Source of the DNA: an uncultured Pelagibacteraceae bacterium
Lineage (GTDB): Bacteria; Pseudomonadota; Alphaproteobacteria; Pelagibacterales; Pelagibacteraceae
Assembly: GCA_902589505.1 (NCBI GenBank)
Contig: CACITE010000001.1
Span: 1-64,000 of the forward strand
Length of the DNA: 64,000 nucleotides
Reading direction: 5' to 3'
Part shown: positions 35,446 to 44,633 of the stretch, piece by piece
Layout of the letters: each line of letters starts with the position of its first letter
How positions within the stretch are numbered: the first letter of the stretch is position 1
Made by a program: the position numbers and the translations under genes
The notes under the pieces: model-generated
The model's database searches: none
What the model saw: only the letters and a program-made list of their open reading frames with translations
What the model was told of the DNA's origin: nothing

Positions 35446-36465
35446 ATGAAGAAAATAATTTTACTAATATCGGCATTTTTTACTTTAATTGGCTTTTCAT
35501 ATGCTAGCGAAGTAAATGTTTTTAGCTCAAGACATTATGATTCCGATGTTCAGCTATATGAAAAATTCACGGCTAAATCCGGAATTAAAGTTAATATTGT
35601 GTCAGGTAAAGATAAAGCTCTACAAAAAAGAATAATTGAAGAGGGAAAAGATTGTATAGCAGATTTATATATTACTGCTGACGCAGGTAGACTAGGCGCT
35701 TTTCAATCAAAAGGCATGTTTCAAAAAGCAAGCTCTTCGGTTTTAAAAAAAGCAATTCCGTCTAATTTCAGATCTCCTTATTGGTTTGGAATAGCAAAAA
35801 GAGCTAGAGTTATTTACTACTCTCCAAGCAGATTAAGTGAATCTGATTTGCAAGGAATGACATATGAAGATCTTGCAGATCCTTATTGGAAAGGAAAAGT
35901 TGTAATAAGAAAATCAAACAATGTTTACAATCAGTCTTTGGTTGCTTCATTAATTGCTAATAATGGTAAGAGGAAAACAGCAGATTGGGCAAAAGGAATA
36001 GTTAATAATATGGCAAGAAAGCCAAAAGGTAACGACAGAGCTCAAATATTAGCTGTTGCTGCCGGAGAGGCTGAACTTGCAGTTGCAAATACTTATTATA
36101 TTGCTTTGATGTTATCAGGCAAAAAAGGACCAGAACAAAAAGCTGCTGCTAAAAAAGTTAAACCATTCTTTCCTAATCAAGATGGCAGAGGAACACACAT
36201 GAATATAAGTGGAGGAGGAGTTTTAAAGCATGCGCCTAATAAAACTAATGCTATTAAATTGTTGGAGTTCTTACTAACCAAAGAAGCCCAAGAACATATT
36301 GTTAACAACACATATGAGTATCCGATGATTGAAGGAGTAAAACCTAATCAATTAATCGCTCAATTCGGTCTTAATTTTAAACAAGATTTGAAAACTAAGG
36401 TATCATCATATGGAAAACATCAAGCTGATGCTCTTAAGATTATGACAGAAGCGGGTTGGGAATAA
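35446..36465 (+). CDS. fbpA: Ferric iron ABC transporter substrate-binding protein
   Basis: Periplasmic Fe(III)-binding protein, 339 residues from ATG 35446. That start is preferred over 35434 because GAGG at 35436-35439 then serves as Shine-Dalgarno with 6-base spacing. A signal peptide (MKKIILLISAFFTLIGFSYA) precedes the mature start SEVNVFSSRHYDSD, the FbpA/FutA motif with the Tyr-ligand region. VANTYYIALM supplies the adjacent tyrosines that bind iron. It is first in an iron-uptake operon with permease and ATPase downstream and a Fur box upstream. Confidence 0.94.
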   Translation: MKKIILLISAFFTLIGFSYASEVNVFSSRHYDSDVQLYEKFTAKSGIKVNIVSGKDKALQKRIIEEGKDCIADLYITADAGRLGAFQSKGMFQKASSSVLKKAIPSNFRSPYWFGIAKRARVIYYSPSRLSESDLQGMTYEDLADPYWKGKVVIRKSNNVYNQSLVASLIANNGKRKTADWAKGIVNNMARKPKGNDRAQILAVAAGEAELAVANTYYIALMLSGKKGPEQKAAAKKVKPFFPNQDGRGTHMNISGGGVLKHAPNKTNAIKLLEFLLTKEAQEHIVNNTYEYPMIEGVKPNQLIAQFGLNFKQDLKTKVSSYGKHQADALKIMTEAGWE

Positions 36466-36479
36466 AATATCCCCATAGT

Positions 36480-36617
36480 ATGAAGCGCGCAAACGGTATA
36501 GAACTAAAGTTAAATCAATCCTCCCCAAGAGATTATGATTTAAACAAGTCTTCTACTGGATGCGCGCCGTGTTTAAGAGAAGTTCAAAAGATTGAAAGAA
36601 AAATTAATGTTTATTAA
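36480..36617 (+). CDS. 45-residue CxxC microprotein between fbpA and fbpB (not in ORF track)
   Basis: An ATG-started frame of 45 residues with a GCAPC motif near residue 29 and a charged C-terminus (REVQKIERKINVY). It fills most of the 141-base gap between the binding-protein and permease genes, and its stop overlaps the permease ATG at 36607 by 11 bases. Base use is less AT-rich than the surrounding spacer (GCGCGC twice), consistent with coding or RNA structure. There is no clear Shine-Dalgarno sequence. Function unknown; a thiol or iron-sensing role is only a guess. Confidence 0.45.
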   Translation: MKRANGIELKLNQSSPRDYDLNKSSTGCAPCLREVQKIERKINVY

Positions 36618-38217
36618 AAGATTGAGTTTTTGGTATATAAGTTCTTTTTTTATTTCTATGTTGGTAGCATTACCAATAATTACTGTTTTTTTTGGTTTTT
36701 TTGAAACAACGTCAGACTATTTTTTATTATTAAAAAACACATTTTTATTAAAATACATATCTAATTCTATATTACTTTTAGCAGGAGTTTTATTTTTAAC
36801 TTTTTTATTCGGTGTTGGCGCAGCTTATTATGTTTCTTTTTATGATTTCCCAGGAGTAAATTTTTTTAAGTGGGCGTTAATATTATCGTTTGCCGTACCA
36901 GCTTATATTTATGCATATTCTCTTACAGCTTTTTTTGAAAATTATGGTACAGCCTTTTCAATTTTAACCTATTTGTTTGGACCGTATGAATATAATTCTT
37001 TTATACCAAAAGTAGATGGATTATTTGGTTCAATACTGTCTATTTCCTTTTCTTTATTTGCTTATGTTTATGTTTTGTCTAGAGCCGCATTTTATTATCA
37101 ATCTCAAAATTTGATAGATGTTGGTAGAAATCTAGGATTATCCCCAAAAAAAACTTTCTTAAAAATTATTCTCCCTTCAGCACGACCTGCTATAGTTGTG
37201 GGATTGTCACTTGTAGCAATGGAAACTTTATCTGAATTTGGAGCTGTTTCTTTTTTCAGCATCTCAACACTGACTACAGCCATATATAATGCGTGGATAG
37301 CTTTCGATGATCTTGCCTCAGCTAATCAACTGTCATTTATATTATTGATATTTATATTGTTTCTTTTTTTTGTTGAAAATTTTTCAAGAAAAGGTGCTAA
37401 ATATCACTCACCATCACGACCGGGTTCTTTAAATAGGAAAAAAATTAAACTTACAGGATTCAAATCTTTTTATGCAACAATTTTTTGTAGTGGTTTATTT
37501 TTTTGCAGTTTTCTCTTTCCTGTTATGCAGATGGTTTATTGGACTTTTAAATTTCCAAAATATTTACAAGATCTAAATTTTTTGAGCATAGGATTTAATA
37601 CTCTTGTGCTAGTGCTATTGTCCTGTGTTCTAATGATTGTTTTTGCTTTTATTGCAAATTACGGAAATAGAGTAACAAAAAGTAAATTTCTTGAAACATT
37701 AACGACTTTTTCAGTTTCAGGATATGCTATTCCGGGCGTGATACTTGCGGTAGCTTTTATAACTTTAGTTTCATATTTGGATAGTTTGGTGTTTTTTAAA
37801 TTTAAAACAATGTTTATAGGATCTATTTTGGGTTTGGTAATAGTTTATTTTGTTAGATTTTTTGCTCTATCTTCAAATGGGATTAAGTCAGGATATTTGA
37901 AGATAAATAAGTCCATGGATGAAAGTGCATATCTTTTAGGATATTCAAAATTTAAAACTTTTACTAAAGTTCATATTCCGTACCTTAAGAACAGTATATT
38001 TTTGATAAGTATTTTAATTGCTATTGAAATTATAAAGGAACTGCCAATAACTTTAATACTTAGACCATTCAATTTCGAAACATTTGCAACAACTGCCTAT
38101 ATTTACGCTTCACAAGATCTTCTCGAAGCAGCAGCAGCGCCTTCTTTATTTCTTATTTTGACAGCTAGTTTCTTTATTTTATTTGTTTCGAAATATATAT
38201 TATCTGATAGATATTAA
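36607..38217 (+). CDS. fbpB: Ferric iron ABC transporter permease
   Basis: A two-module permease, 536 residues from ATG 36607 (the track start TTG 36592 adds five residues). It holds about 12 hydrophobic helices in two homologous halves. Each half has the coupling loop that contacts the ATPase: DVGRNLGLSPKKTFLKIILPSARP near residue 175 and DESAYLLGYSKFKTFTKVHIPYL near residue 440. This duplicated architecture is that of FbpB/AfuB/FutB iron permeases. The ATPase gene follows after 5 bases. Confidence 0.92.
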   Translation: MFIKRLSFWYISSFFISMLVALPIITVFFGFFETTSDYFLLLKNTFLLKYISNSILLLAGVLFLTFLFGVGAAYYVSFYDFPGVNFFKWALILSFAVPAYIYAYSLTAFFENYGTAFSILTYLFGPYEYNSFIPKVDGLFGSILSISFSLFAYVYVLSRAAFYYQSQNLIDVGRNLGLSPKKTFLKIILPSARPAIVVGLSLVAMETLSEFGAVSFFSISTLTTAIYNAWIAFDDLASANQLSFILLIFILFLFFVENFSRKGAKYHSPSRPGSLNRKKIKLTGFKSFYATIFCSGLFFCSFLFPVMQMVYWTFKFPKYLQDLNFLSIGFNTLVLVLLSCVLMIVFAFIANYGNRVTKSKFLETLTTFSVSGYAIPGVILAVAFITLVSYLDSLVFFKFKTMFIGSILGLVIVYFVRFFALSSNGIKSGYLKINKSMDESAYLLGYSKFKTFTKVHIPYLKNSIFLISILIAIEIIKELPITLILRPFNFETFATTAYIYASQDLLEAAAAPSLFLILTASFFILFVSKYILSDRY

Positions 38218-38222
38218 ATTAT

Positions 38223-39281
38223 ATGAGTGAGAATTTTTTAGAAATTCATGGAGTCACATTTGCTGCAAGTCAGAAAAATAAAGTTGAAAATGTTACTTTC
38301 GATTTAAAAAAAGAAGGCGAAGTTGTCTGCTTATTGGGACCATCAGGAATAGGCAAAACAACTATACTTAGAACTATTGCTGGATTAGAAAAAATTGAAT
38401 CTGGAAGAATTATTTTGAAAAATAAAACTATTTCTTCTCCAGATTTTCATATGGAGCCTGAAAAAAGAAATATAGCTCTTTCATTTCAAGAAAATTGTTT
38501 GTTTCCTCACTACAATGTTATTGATAATATTAAATTTGGAGTTGATAGAAATAAAAATAAAAAATTCAATTTTTCAGTATACGATTTAATTAGTTTGCTG
38601 CACTTAGAAGAAATCCAACAAAAATATCCCCACGAAATCAGCGCAGGCGAAGCCCAAAGAGTTTCTTTGGCCCGTTCTTTAATGTCTAAACCTGATTTAC
38701 TTCTTTTAGATGAACCATTTTCAAATATAGATCAAAATCTTAAAGAAGAATTGCAGTTAAAAATAAAAAAAATTTTAAATGAGATTAATATTTCTACAAT
38801 AATAGTTACGCACGATTCGTACGAAGCTTTCTACATGGGAAATAAATGTGGTATTATCCTCGATAAATCATTAAAACAATTTGATACACCTTACAACATA
38901 TATCATTACCCAAATTCAGTAGAGGTAGTTAATTTCTTAAATAGAGGAATTTTAATAGAAGCAAAGGTAACCGGAAATGATAGTTTAGAAAACACCGAAC
39001 TGGGAACTATAAAAGGCAATTTTATTAAAAAACAATCTGTTGGTTCTACGGTGCAGCTTTTAATTCAACCAGAAGATTTAGAACACGACGATCAAAGCAA
39101 TTTAAAATTAGAAGTGGTGGACAGAAAATTTAGAGGAACAAATTTTATTTATACTCTTAGAACAATGAATAATAAGCTTATTCCAGTTTTTGTTCACTCT
39201 CACCATGAACATCAACACAAAATAAAAGACAAGTTTGGAATTAAAAGACCAATTTATATTGATCATTTAGTTTGCTTTTAA
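38223..39281 (+). CDS. fbpC: Ferric iron ABC transporter ATP-binding protein
   Basis: A 352-residue ATPase with Walker A GPSGIGKTT (about residues 40-48), signature SAGEAQRVSLARSL and Walker B LLLLDEPFSNID. The signature is ISAGE where LSGGQ is usual, a tolerated variant. The C-terminal 110 residues form a TOBE-like regulatory domain. It closes the iron-uptake operon, and the TPP riboswitch of the next transcript begins 23 bases after its stop. Confidence 0.93.
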   Translation: MSENFLEIHGVTFAASQKNKVENVTFDLKKEGEVVCLLGPSGIGKTTILRTIAGLEKIESGRIILKNKTISSPDFHMEPEKRNIALSFQENCLFPHYNVIDNIKFGVDRNKNKKFNFSVYDLISLLHLEEIQQKYPHEISAGEAQRVSLARSLMSKPDLLLLDEPFSNIDQNLKEELQLKIKKILNEINISTIIVTHDSYEAFYMGNKCGIILDKSLKQFDTPYNIYHYPNSVEVVNFLNRGILIEAKVTGNDSLENTELGTIKGNFIKKQSVGSTVQLLIQPEDLEHDDQSNLKLEVVDRKFRGTNFIYTLRTMNNKLIPVFVHSHHEHQHKIKDKFGIKRPIYIDHLVCF

Positions 39282-39303
39282 AAAAATATCACAGTAAAAT
39301 TTT

Positions 39304-39376
39304 ATAGTTGGGGTGTCCTAACAGACTGAGATTAGACCCTAAGAACCTGACTGGTAATTCAGTGAGGGAAAGTTAT
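39304..39376 (+). promoter_or_regulatory. TPP riboswitch (THI element)
   Basis: The stretch carries the THI-box sequence elements in order: GGGGTG, CTGAGA, ACCCT, GAACCTGA, GGTAATT and GTGAGGGAA. Flanking bases form a P1 helix: ATAGTT (39304-39309) pairs with AGTTAT (39371-39376, including two G-U pairs). That 3' strand contains the first two bases of the ThiV start codon, and the Shine-Dalgarno GAGGGAA lies just before it. Binding of thiamine pyrophosphate would thus block translation directly, with no separate expression platform. Confidence 0.92.
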
Positions 39377-40829
39377 GAAAAACCAAATATATTATTTAGA
39401 CAATAATTCAGCCCTATTATTAATTGTTTTTGTTAGCTTATTGTTTTCATTAGTAGGAATTTTGTATTCTAGAAGTTATCAAGGTTTGTCAAATTACCTG
39501 ACGGCTGGAAGAAATATTGGAACATTTTCCTTAACGACAAGTTTAGTCGCGTCGGCTTTAGGCTCATGGATATTATTTGGACCGGCTTCTGCGGCAACGT
39601 GGGGAGGCGTAGGTTCTATCATAGGCTATTCTCTTGGCGCTGCATTTCCAATGTTGGCTTTTATTTTTTTAGGTAAAAAATTAAGAAAAGTTTTTCCTAA
39701 AGGAAACACTCTAACAGAATTTATTTATATTAGGTTTGGCAAAAAATTATTTAAATTAATTTTGGTATTATCTATTTTTTATATGTTTATTTTTTTGTGC
39801 GCTGAAGTTACAGCTGTATCGTTGCTAGTAAATTATATTTCCGGCACACCTTTATGGCTAACTTCGATATTAGTAATTACAACTACCCTGGTTTATACTT
39901 TATACGGAGGTTTGAGAGCTTCTATATTAACTGACAACATACAATTTTTTATAGTACTGATTTTATTATTTATCTCTTTTTATTTTTTATTTTCTTTTAA
40001 TTCAAACTATATTTCTTTTGATATTATTAGAAATAACTCCAGTCATTTAATAAGTTCTAAATATATTCCTAGCTATACTGCTGGAATAACTTTTTTTATA
40101 GCAGTCGCGGCTACGAATCTTTTTCATCAAGGAAACTGGCAAAGAGTTTTTGCTGCTAAAAATAATAAAATTTTAAAAAAAAGTTTATTATTTTCATTTA
40201 TTATTATTATTCCAATTGTTTTTTTTATGGGTGTAACCGGAATATTTGCTATTTCAATAGACAATAATGTCAATCCTGATTTAGCTTTTTTTTCTATTCT
40301 CTTAAAAGATAAAAAAGAATTTTTGTCAGTAATAATTATTATTTTAGCTATATCTTTAACTATAAGCACCGTAGATACATTGGTGAATGCCATTTCAAGT
40401 CTAATTGTAGTAGATGGTAAAAAAATTCTTTTAAATTTTAATCACAATGATTATTTAAGTTTTTCAAAAATCTTTGTAGTTATTTTATCTTTTGTTTCTT
40501 TTATTGTTGCTTCAAAAGGATTTAGTATTTTGTATCTTTTTTTATTAGCAGATCTTTTATGTTGTTCTGCTGTATTTACTGTTTTTTATGGATTTTATTG
40601 CGTAAAATTCAATGAAAGAAAAGCAATAATATCAATACTTTTAGGTTTATTTTTAGGTCTATTAGTTTTTCCAAACCCTGATTTTTCTAAAAGTATATTG
40701 ATAGGAAAATTGTTGTCGTTTGATATATTTCCCCAAATCATATCAAGTTATTTGCTTTTCTGGTCTTTTTTATTAGCAACTCTTGCTCCAGTTATTGTTA
40801 TAATAAGATATGATTCCATTAAAAGATGA
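39375..40829 (+). CDS. thiV: Sodium:solute symporter, ThiV-like thiamine-precursor transporter
   Basis: A 484-residue sodium:solute symporter family protein with about 13 hydrophobic helices. YLTAGRNIGTFSLTTSLVASALGSW is the family N-terminal region. The TPP riboswitch immediately upstream ties it to thiamine supply. In SAR11, a symporter with this control, ThiV, is proposed to import the thiamine pyrimidine precursor HMP; that function is from published work on the group and not proven by this sequence. The rhomboid gene starts inside its last 20 bases. Confidence 0.85.
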   Translation: MKNQIYYLDNNSALLLIVFVSLLFSLVGILYSRSYQGLSNYLTAGRNIGTFSLTTSLVASALGSWILFGPASAATWGGVGSIIGYSLGAAFPMLAFIFLGKKLRKVFPKGNTLTEFIYIRFGKKLFKLILVLSIFYMFIFLCAEVTAVSLLVNYISGTPLWLTSILVITTTLVYTLYGGLRASILTDNIQFFIVLILLFISFYFLFSFNSNYISFDIIRNNSSHLISSKYIPSYTAGITFFIAVAATNLFHQGNWQRVFAAKNNKILKKSLLFSFIIIIPIVFFMGVTGIFAISIDNNVNPDLAFFSILLKDKKEFLSVIIIILAISLTISTVDTLVNAISSLIVVDGKKILLNFNHNDYLSFSKIFVVILSFVSFIVASKGFSILYLFLLADLLCCSAVFTVFYGFYCVKFNERKAIISILLGLFLGLLVFPNPDFSKSILIGKLLSFDIFPQIISSYLLFWSFLLATLAPVIVIIRYDSIKR

Positions 40830-41496
40830 CAATCCAACAACAGGAAAACCAGTTGTAACTTATTTTTTAATAGGGTTATGTGTTTTGGTTTTTTTAGCAC
40901 AGTTAGGATCTCCGTCTTATAAAACAGGAGAACTTTTTTACTCTTATGGTTTAATTCCTGCAGTATTAATGGATCATAAACAGTTGCCTTTAGATTTTTA
41001 CGTTATACCTGCTTATGCTACAATTTTTTCTTCCATGTTTATGCACGGTGGGTTTATGCATATAATTGGAAACATGCTTTATATGTGGATTTTTGCCGAC
41101 AATATAGAAGACGATTTGGGATCAACAAAATTTCTTATTTTTTATTTGCTTTCTGGAATAGGGGCAGCAATGACACAAGTAATGGTAGATACTCACTCAC
41201 AAGTTCCCATGGTGGGAGCGAGCGGCGCTATTGGTGGAGTATTAGGTGCTTACTTAATTAATCATCCAAAAGCTAGAGTATTAGTTCTAATCCCTTTCGG
41301 TTTTTTTAGTCAATTAATAAAAATTAAAGCTCTGTATGTATTAGGATTTTGGTTTATTCTTCAATTTATTTCTCAAGGAGGAGGAGTAGCATACGCTGCC
41401 CACATAGGCGGTTTTATTTCGGGAATGATTTTGATATTATTCTTTAACAAAAAAATAAAAAAGTCTAAAAAAATTATAAAAGGACCTTGGCACTAA
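40810..41496 (+). CDS. Rhomboid family intramembrane serine protease
   Basis: A 228-residue rhomboid protease with six or seven hydrophobic helices. The catalytic Ser138 lies in the GASG motif and His198 in YAAHIGGFISG, the second member of the Ser-His dyad. HGGFMHIIGNMLYMWIFADNIED is the conserved first-loop segment. It overlaps thiV by 20 bases and rseP by one base, so two intramembrane proteases are co-translated. Confidence 0.94.
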   Translation: MIPLKDDNPTTGKPVVTYFLIGLCVLVFLAQLGSPSYKTGELFYSYGLIPAVLMDHKQLPLDFYVIPAYATIFSSMFMHGGFMHIIGNMLYMWIFADNIEDDLGSTKFLIFYLLSGIGAAMTQVMVDTHSQVPMVGASGAIGGVLGAYLINHPKARVLVLIPFGFFSQLIKIKALYVLGFWFILQFISQGGGVAYAAHIGGFISGMILILFFNKKIKKSKKIIKGPWH

Positions 41497-42602
41497 TGAA
41501 TTATATAATTCCATTTCTTATTTTAATAACGATAGTTGTATTTATACACGAATATGGTCATTATTATTTTGCAAAAAAATTTGGTGTGGGTGTTACGGAT
41601 TTTTCCATAGGTTTTGGAAAAGAAATTTTTGGATGGAATGACAAATCCGGAACTAGATGGAAGATTTGTTGGTTGCCATTAGGCGGTTATGTTAAATTTT
41701 TTGGTGATAGAAATGTTTTTAGTCAAGCAGAACAACAGGAAATAATTAATAAATATAATGAAGAAGATAGAAAGAAATTATTTATTTTGAAACCCTTGTA
41801 TCAACGTTCAATTATAGTTGCTGCTGGTCCATTAGCAAATTTTGTTTTAGCAATAATTATTTTCACAGTTATTAATATGGTTGCAGGAAAAGATTTGACA
41901 CCAGCTGTAGTTAGCGAAGTCCTTAAAGATAGCCCAGCATATAATGCTGGAATGAAAAAAAATGATAAAATAGTATCTGTTGATAATAAAAAGGTTGAAA
42001 GTATTTTAGAAATTTCTACTTTTATAAACACTTCTTCTTCTGAAATTATAGAATTTGTGGTACTGAGAAATGATCAAGAACTTTCTTTTAAAATTAAACC
42101 AAACTTAATTGATTCAAAAGATGCTTTTGGAAATTCTGTTAAAAAAAAGGTTATAGGAATTAAACTATCTCCTGCTGGTAATGAATTTCAAAAACAGCCT
42201 CTTGCTCCAAGTAAAGCAATATATTATTCTTTTAAAGAAGTTTGGTTTGTTAGCGTAACATCATTAAATTATTTAGGTCAAATGCTGACAGGATCTGCTG
42301 ATACTTCTCAACTAGGGGGTCCAGTAAGAATAGCAAAAATTACCGGTCAAGTTGCTGAATATGGAGTTATTCCATTTCTTAGCATTATGGCTTATATCTC
42401 CGTAAGTTTAGGTTTGGTAAATTTGTTCCCAATACCTATGTTAGATGGGGGTCATTTGCTGTTTTATTTAATTGAAAAAATTATGGGCAGACCTTTAAGT
42501 CAGAAAACACAAGAAGGTTTTTTTCGAATCGGTTTATTTCTATTATTTTCTTTGATGTTTTTTGTTACTTTTAATGATTTAAAAGAACTAGGCTTGTTTT
42601 AA
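41496..42602 (+). CDS. rseP: RIP metalloprotease RseP (site-2 protease)
   Basis: An inner-membrane zinc protease of family M50, 368 residues from ATG 41496; the track start TTG 41487 adds three residues and extends into the rhomboid gene. HEYGH at residues 18-22 is the zinc motif and NLFPIPMLDGGHLL near residue 310 is the second metal motif. A single PDZ domain (DSPAYNAGMKKNDKIVSVD) lies between; E. coli RseP has two. It cleaves anti-sigma factors or signal-peptide remnants in known relatives. Confidence 0.94.
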   Translation: MNYIIPFLILITIVVFIHEYGHYYFAKKFGVGVTDFSIGFGKEIFGWNDKSGTRWKICWLPLGGYVKFFGDRNVFSQAEQQEIINKYNEEDRKKLFILKPLYQRSIIVAAGPLANFVLAIIIFTVINMVAGKDLTPAVVSEVLKDSPAYNAGMKKNDKIVSVDNKKVESILEISTFINTSSSEIIEFVVLRNDQELSFKIKPNLIDSKDAFGNSVKKKVIGIKLSPAGNEFQKQPLAPSKAIYYSFKEVWFVSVTSLNYLGQMLTGSADTSQLGGPVRIAKITGQVAEYGVIPFLSIMAYISVSLGLVNLFPIPMLDGGHLLFYLIEKIMGRPLSQKTQEGFFRIGLFLLFSLMFFVTFNDLKELGLF

Positions 42603-42631
42603 ATTCACAAAAAACAAGAGGTTAAGATCAC

Positions 42632-42686
42632 TCAAAAAACCCAGAAAAATCAACGTTTTTTGAAACAAAAGATATATGTTTTGTTG
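42632..42686 (+). other. Tandem inverted repeats after rseP
   Basis: TCAAAAAAC pairs with GTTTTTTGA over 9 bp with a 14-base loop, and directly after it ACAAAA pairs with TTTTGT. They lie in the 169-base gap before the HU gene. They may act as a weak terminator of the riboswitch-thiV-rhomboid-rseP unit, but lack a clear U-run outside the stems. The remainder of this gap probably holds the HU promoter, which I cannot place with confidence. Confidence 0.35.
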
Positions 42687-42771
42687 ATATCTTTATTTTA
42701 GACATTAGAAAAATGTTGATTTTCCTAGCATTTATGAGAAGAGTAAAAAAAAGCACAAAAAAGGGGCTAAA

Positions 42772-43047
42772 ATGAACAAAAAACAACTAGTTGCAAAAAT
42801 ATCTTCTAATATGAATCTTAGCAAAGCTGACGCAGAACGTACTTTTGACGGCATTACTGAGATTATTTTAAGCTGCTTGAAAAGTGATGAGCAGGTTAAG
42901 ATTGCTGGCTTTGGTACTTACAAAGTAGCTAAAAGAAAAGCTAGAGTAGGTAGAAATCCAAGAACAGGAGAACAGATACAAATTGCTGCGTCTCAAAAAG
43001 TTAAGTTTTTACCAGCGAAAGCACTTAAGGAAATGTTTAATAAGTAG
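42772..43047 (+). CDS. hup: HU family DNA-binding protein
   Basis: A 91-residue HU/IHF-type histone-like protein. The arm motif GRNPRTGEQIQIAASQKVKFLPAKALKEMFNK is the HU signature (GRNPxTG), and the N-terminal helices start MNKKQLVAKISSNMNLSKADAE. It binds and bends DNA without sequence specificity. It is a single-gene unit followed by a strong hairpin terminator, as expected for a highly expressed gene. Confidence 0.95.
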   Translation: MNKKQLVAKISSNMNLSKADAERTFDGITEIILSCLKSDEQVKIAGFGTYKVAKRKARVGRNPRTGEQIQIAASQKVKFLPAKALKEMFNK

Positions 43048-43055
43048 GTTTTTTT

Positions 43056-43094
43056 AAAACAGCCTTTATTAAATTAATTAATGAAGGCTGTTTT
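43056..43094. terminator. Bidirectional terminator between HU and glycosyltransferase genes
   Basis: AAAACAGCCTT pairs with AAGGCTGTTTT (11 bp). The stem arms end in A- and T-runs, so it can work on both strands. It lies between the convergent HU gene and the minus-strand gene ending at 43099. Confidence 0.8.
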
Positions 43095-43098
43095 GCGT

Positions 43099-44115
43099 TT
43101 AATAGTTTTCGTTATCATCCCAAATTTTTTTCCAGTCCAGATTAGGTGGCAAACCGTAGGCAGAATTAATATTTGCACAGTGGATTGACATTGATGGTAT
43201 GGGTGAAAGACAGGGTGTTTTTTCGTAAATTTGATGAAGTGGTTTTTCCCATGGATCTTTCCATTCAGTTGCCATTTTCATTAAATTATTTATATTTTTG
43301 ACAATTACATCCTTGCTCGTCATGAAAGTGACTAAGCTTTCGTTTATTAAACGCCAGTGCTTTTTATGACCTAAAAAAATTTTGGTATTAGTAATGTTAG
43401 TGTACAAATAGGGATAGTCAGCAGGGATCAGAAAGATCTCCTGTTTAAACATAGAGGCAAATTTTTCGTAGGAAAAAAGCATTTCCAAAACACAGTTCTT
43501 AGAATGCAAGTAATCATCTTCTACAAAATATAATAAATCGTTATTTTCTTCTGTAGCAATATTCAAAGACGAGTAAAGATTAGTCATATTAGCAAATTTT
43601 GCTTTGCTATAATTACCCAATATTTTGTTTTTAAAACTATTTTGATCTATTTCAACCAGTTTATTTTTAAATGGGTATTTTTTAAGGATAGAATTTATTA
43701 TATTTAAATCTTTTTTATCAGAATTAGTGTCAGTAACAATAATTTCAAAATCAATATGGTTAAAAATTTTTTTTGCCACTTCAGTGGATTTAAGTAAAGA
43801 ATTTAGAGATCTAAATGTATATTCATTTTTGCTCTTATCAAATAATCTTTTTTTATTTTGATCCATAATTAATTCACTTGTGCAAGAGCGAAAAATTATT
43901 TTTAAAGATTTAATTTTTCTCGTAATTTTAATTTGACCAAGTGGAATAGTAATTGACCTTTTGCCTGGCTCACTAAGAGTTTCGTTTAAATCCTTATTTA
44001 ATGTTGGTATTCGGTACTTGCTTTGATCAATTATTTCATAGCCAAGCAATCTACAAATTTTAATAAAAATTTTTTTAAAGAAATTTATATTGCCTGAAAA
44101 ATTTCGCGGTTTCAT
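43099..44115 (-). CDS. Putative glycosyltransferase
   Basis: A 338-residue soluble protein that looks like a GT-A type glycosyltransferase. LKIIFRSCTS is a first strand, FRSLNSLLKS and FEIIVTDTNSDKKDL resemble the nucleotide-sugar domain, and LLYFVEDDYLHSKN carries an acidic DxD-like motif (EDD) near residue 200. The acceptor is unknown, but cell-surface polysaccharide is likely for this class. It lies 9 bases from the ABA4-like gene upstream. Confidence 0.6.
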   Translation of the reverse strand: MKPRNFSGNINFFKKIFIKICRLLGYEIIDQSKYRIPTLNKDLNETLSEPGKRSITIPLGQIKITRKIKSLKIIFRSCTSELIMDQNKKRLFDKSKNEYTFRSLNSLLKSTEVAKKIFNHIDFEIIVTDTNSDKKDLNIINSILKKYPFKNKLVEIDQNSFKNKILGNYSKAKFANMTNLYSSLNIATEENNDLLYFVEDDYLHSKNCVLEMLFSYEKFASMFKQEIFLIPADYPYLYTNITNTKIFLGHKKHWRLINESLVTFMTSKDVIVKNINNLMKMATEWKDPWEKPLHQIYEKTPCLSPIPSMSIHCANINSAYGLPPNLDWKKIWDDNENY

Positions 44116-44124
44116 AATTTAAAT

Positions 44125-44598
44125 TTAATCGTGGATACCAAGTTTTTTCGAATAAAAGACTCTAAAAAACCAATACAAAACAAATCCTAATGGCCCGGTA
44201 AAATAAACTAATACTAGTGGTATAAAAGTTATTTTTTTTGAAATGTTATATTTAATTGCATCAAGGGAAATCCAAGAACCTAAAAAAATATTTAATGCTA
44301 AAAAATGTAGCCAAAAAATTAATAGAAAATTTTCAGTAGCAAAAACGGTATATAAATCATCTAAACTTAAATATAACTTAAAGATATCGATTATGGATTC
44401 ATCCATTAAAATTGCCTGATATAAAACATAGACATATGTGCAGGATAATATTAGAGGTATAATAATTGAATTAACGAATATTTTGGTAATCGTTAAATTC
44501 GGAATTAAAATCAACATTATCCAAAAAGGTAATATAGCAATATTAGTCCACAGATAAATGTTTTCAAAAGTTAAATAATCTTTAAATTGAATTAACAT
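44125..44598 (-). CDS. ABA4-like (DUF4281) membrane protein
   Basis: A 157-residue protein with four hydrophobic helices. WLHFLALNIFLGSWISLDA and YFTGPLGFVLYWFFR are the two motifs I associate with ABA4-like proteins, named for the plant neoxanthin-synthesis factor. The bacterial role is unclear. It is divergent from recX. Confidence 0.75.
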   Translation of the reverse strand: MLIQFKDYLTFENIYLWTNIAILPFWIMLILIPNLTITKIFVNSIIIPLILSCTYVYVLYQAILMDESIIDIFKLYLSLDDLYTVFATENFLLIFWLHFLALNIFLGSWISLDAIKYNISKKITFIPLVLVYFTGPLGFVLYWFFRVFYSKKLGIHD

Positions 44599-44633
44599 GT
44601 AAATTTAATTGTGTAATATAGTATATAAAATTC

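Noticed and set aside
42714-42773. A 20-codon frame (ATG at 42714) ending at the HU start
   Set aside because: It overlaps the HU ATG in the ATGA manner but has no ribosome site and a composition expected of the AT-rich upstream region, so I do not call it.
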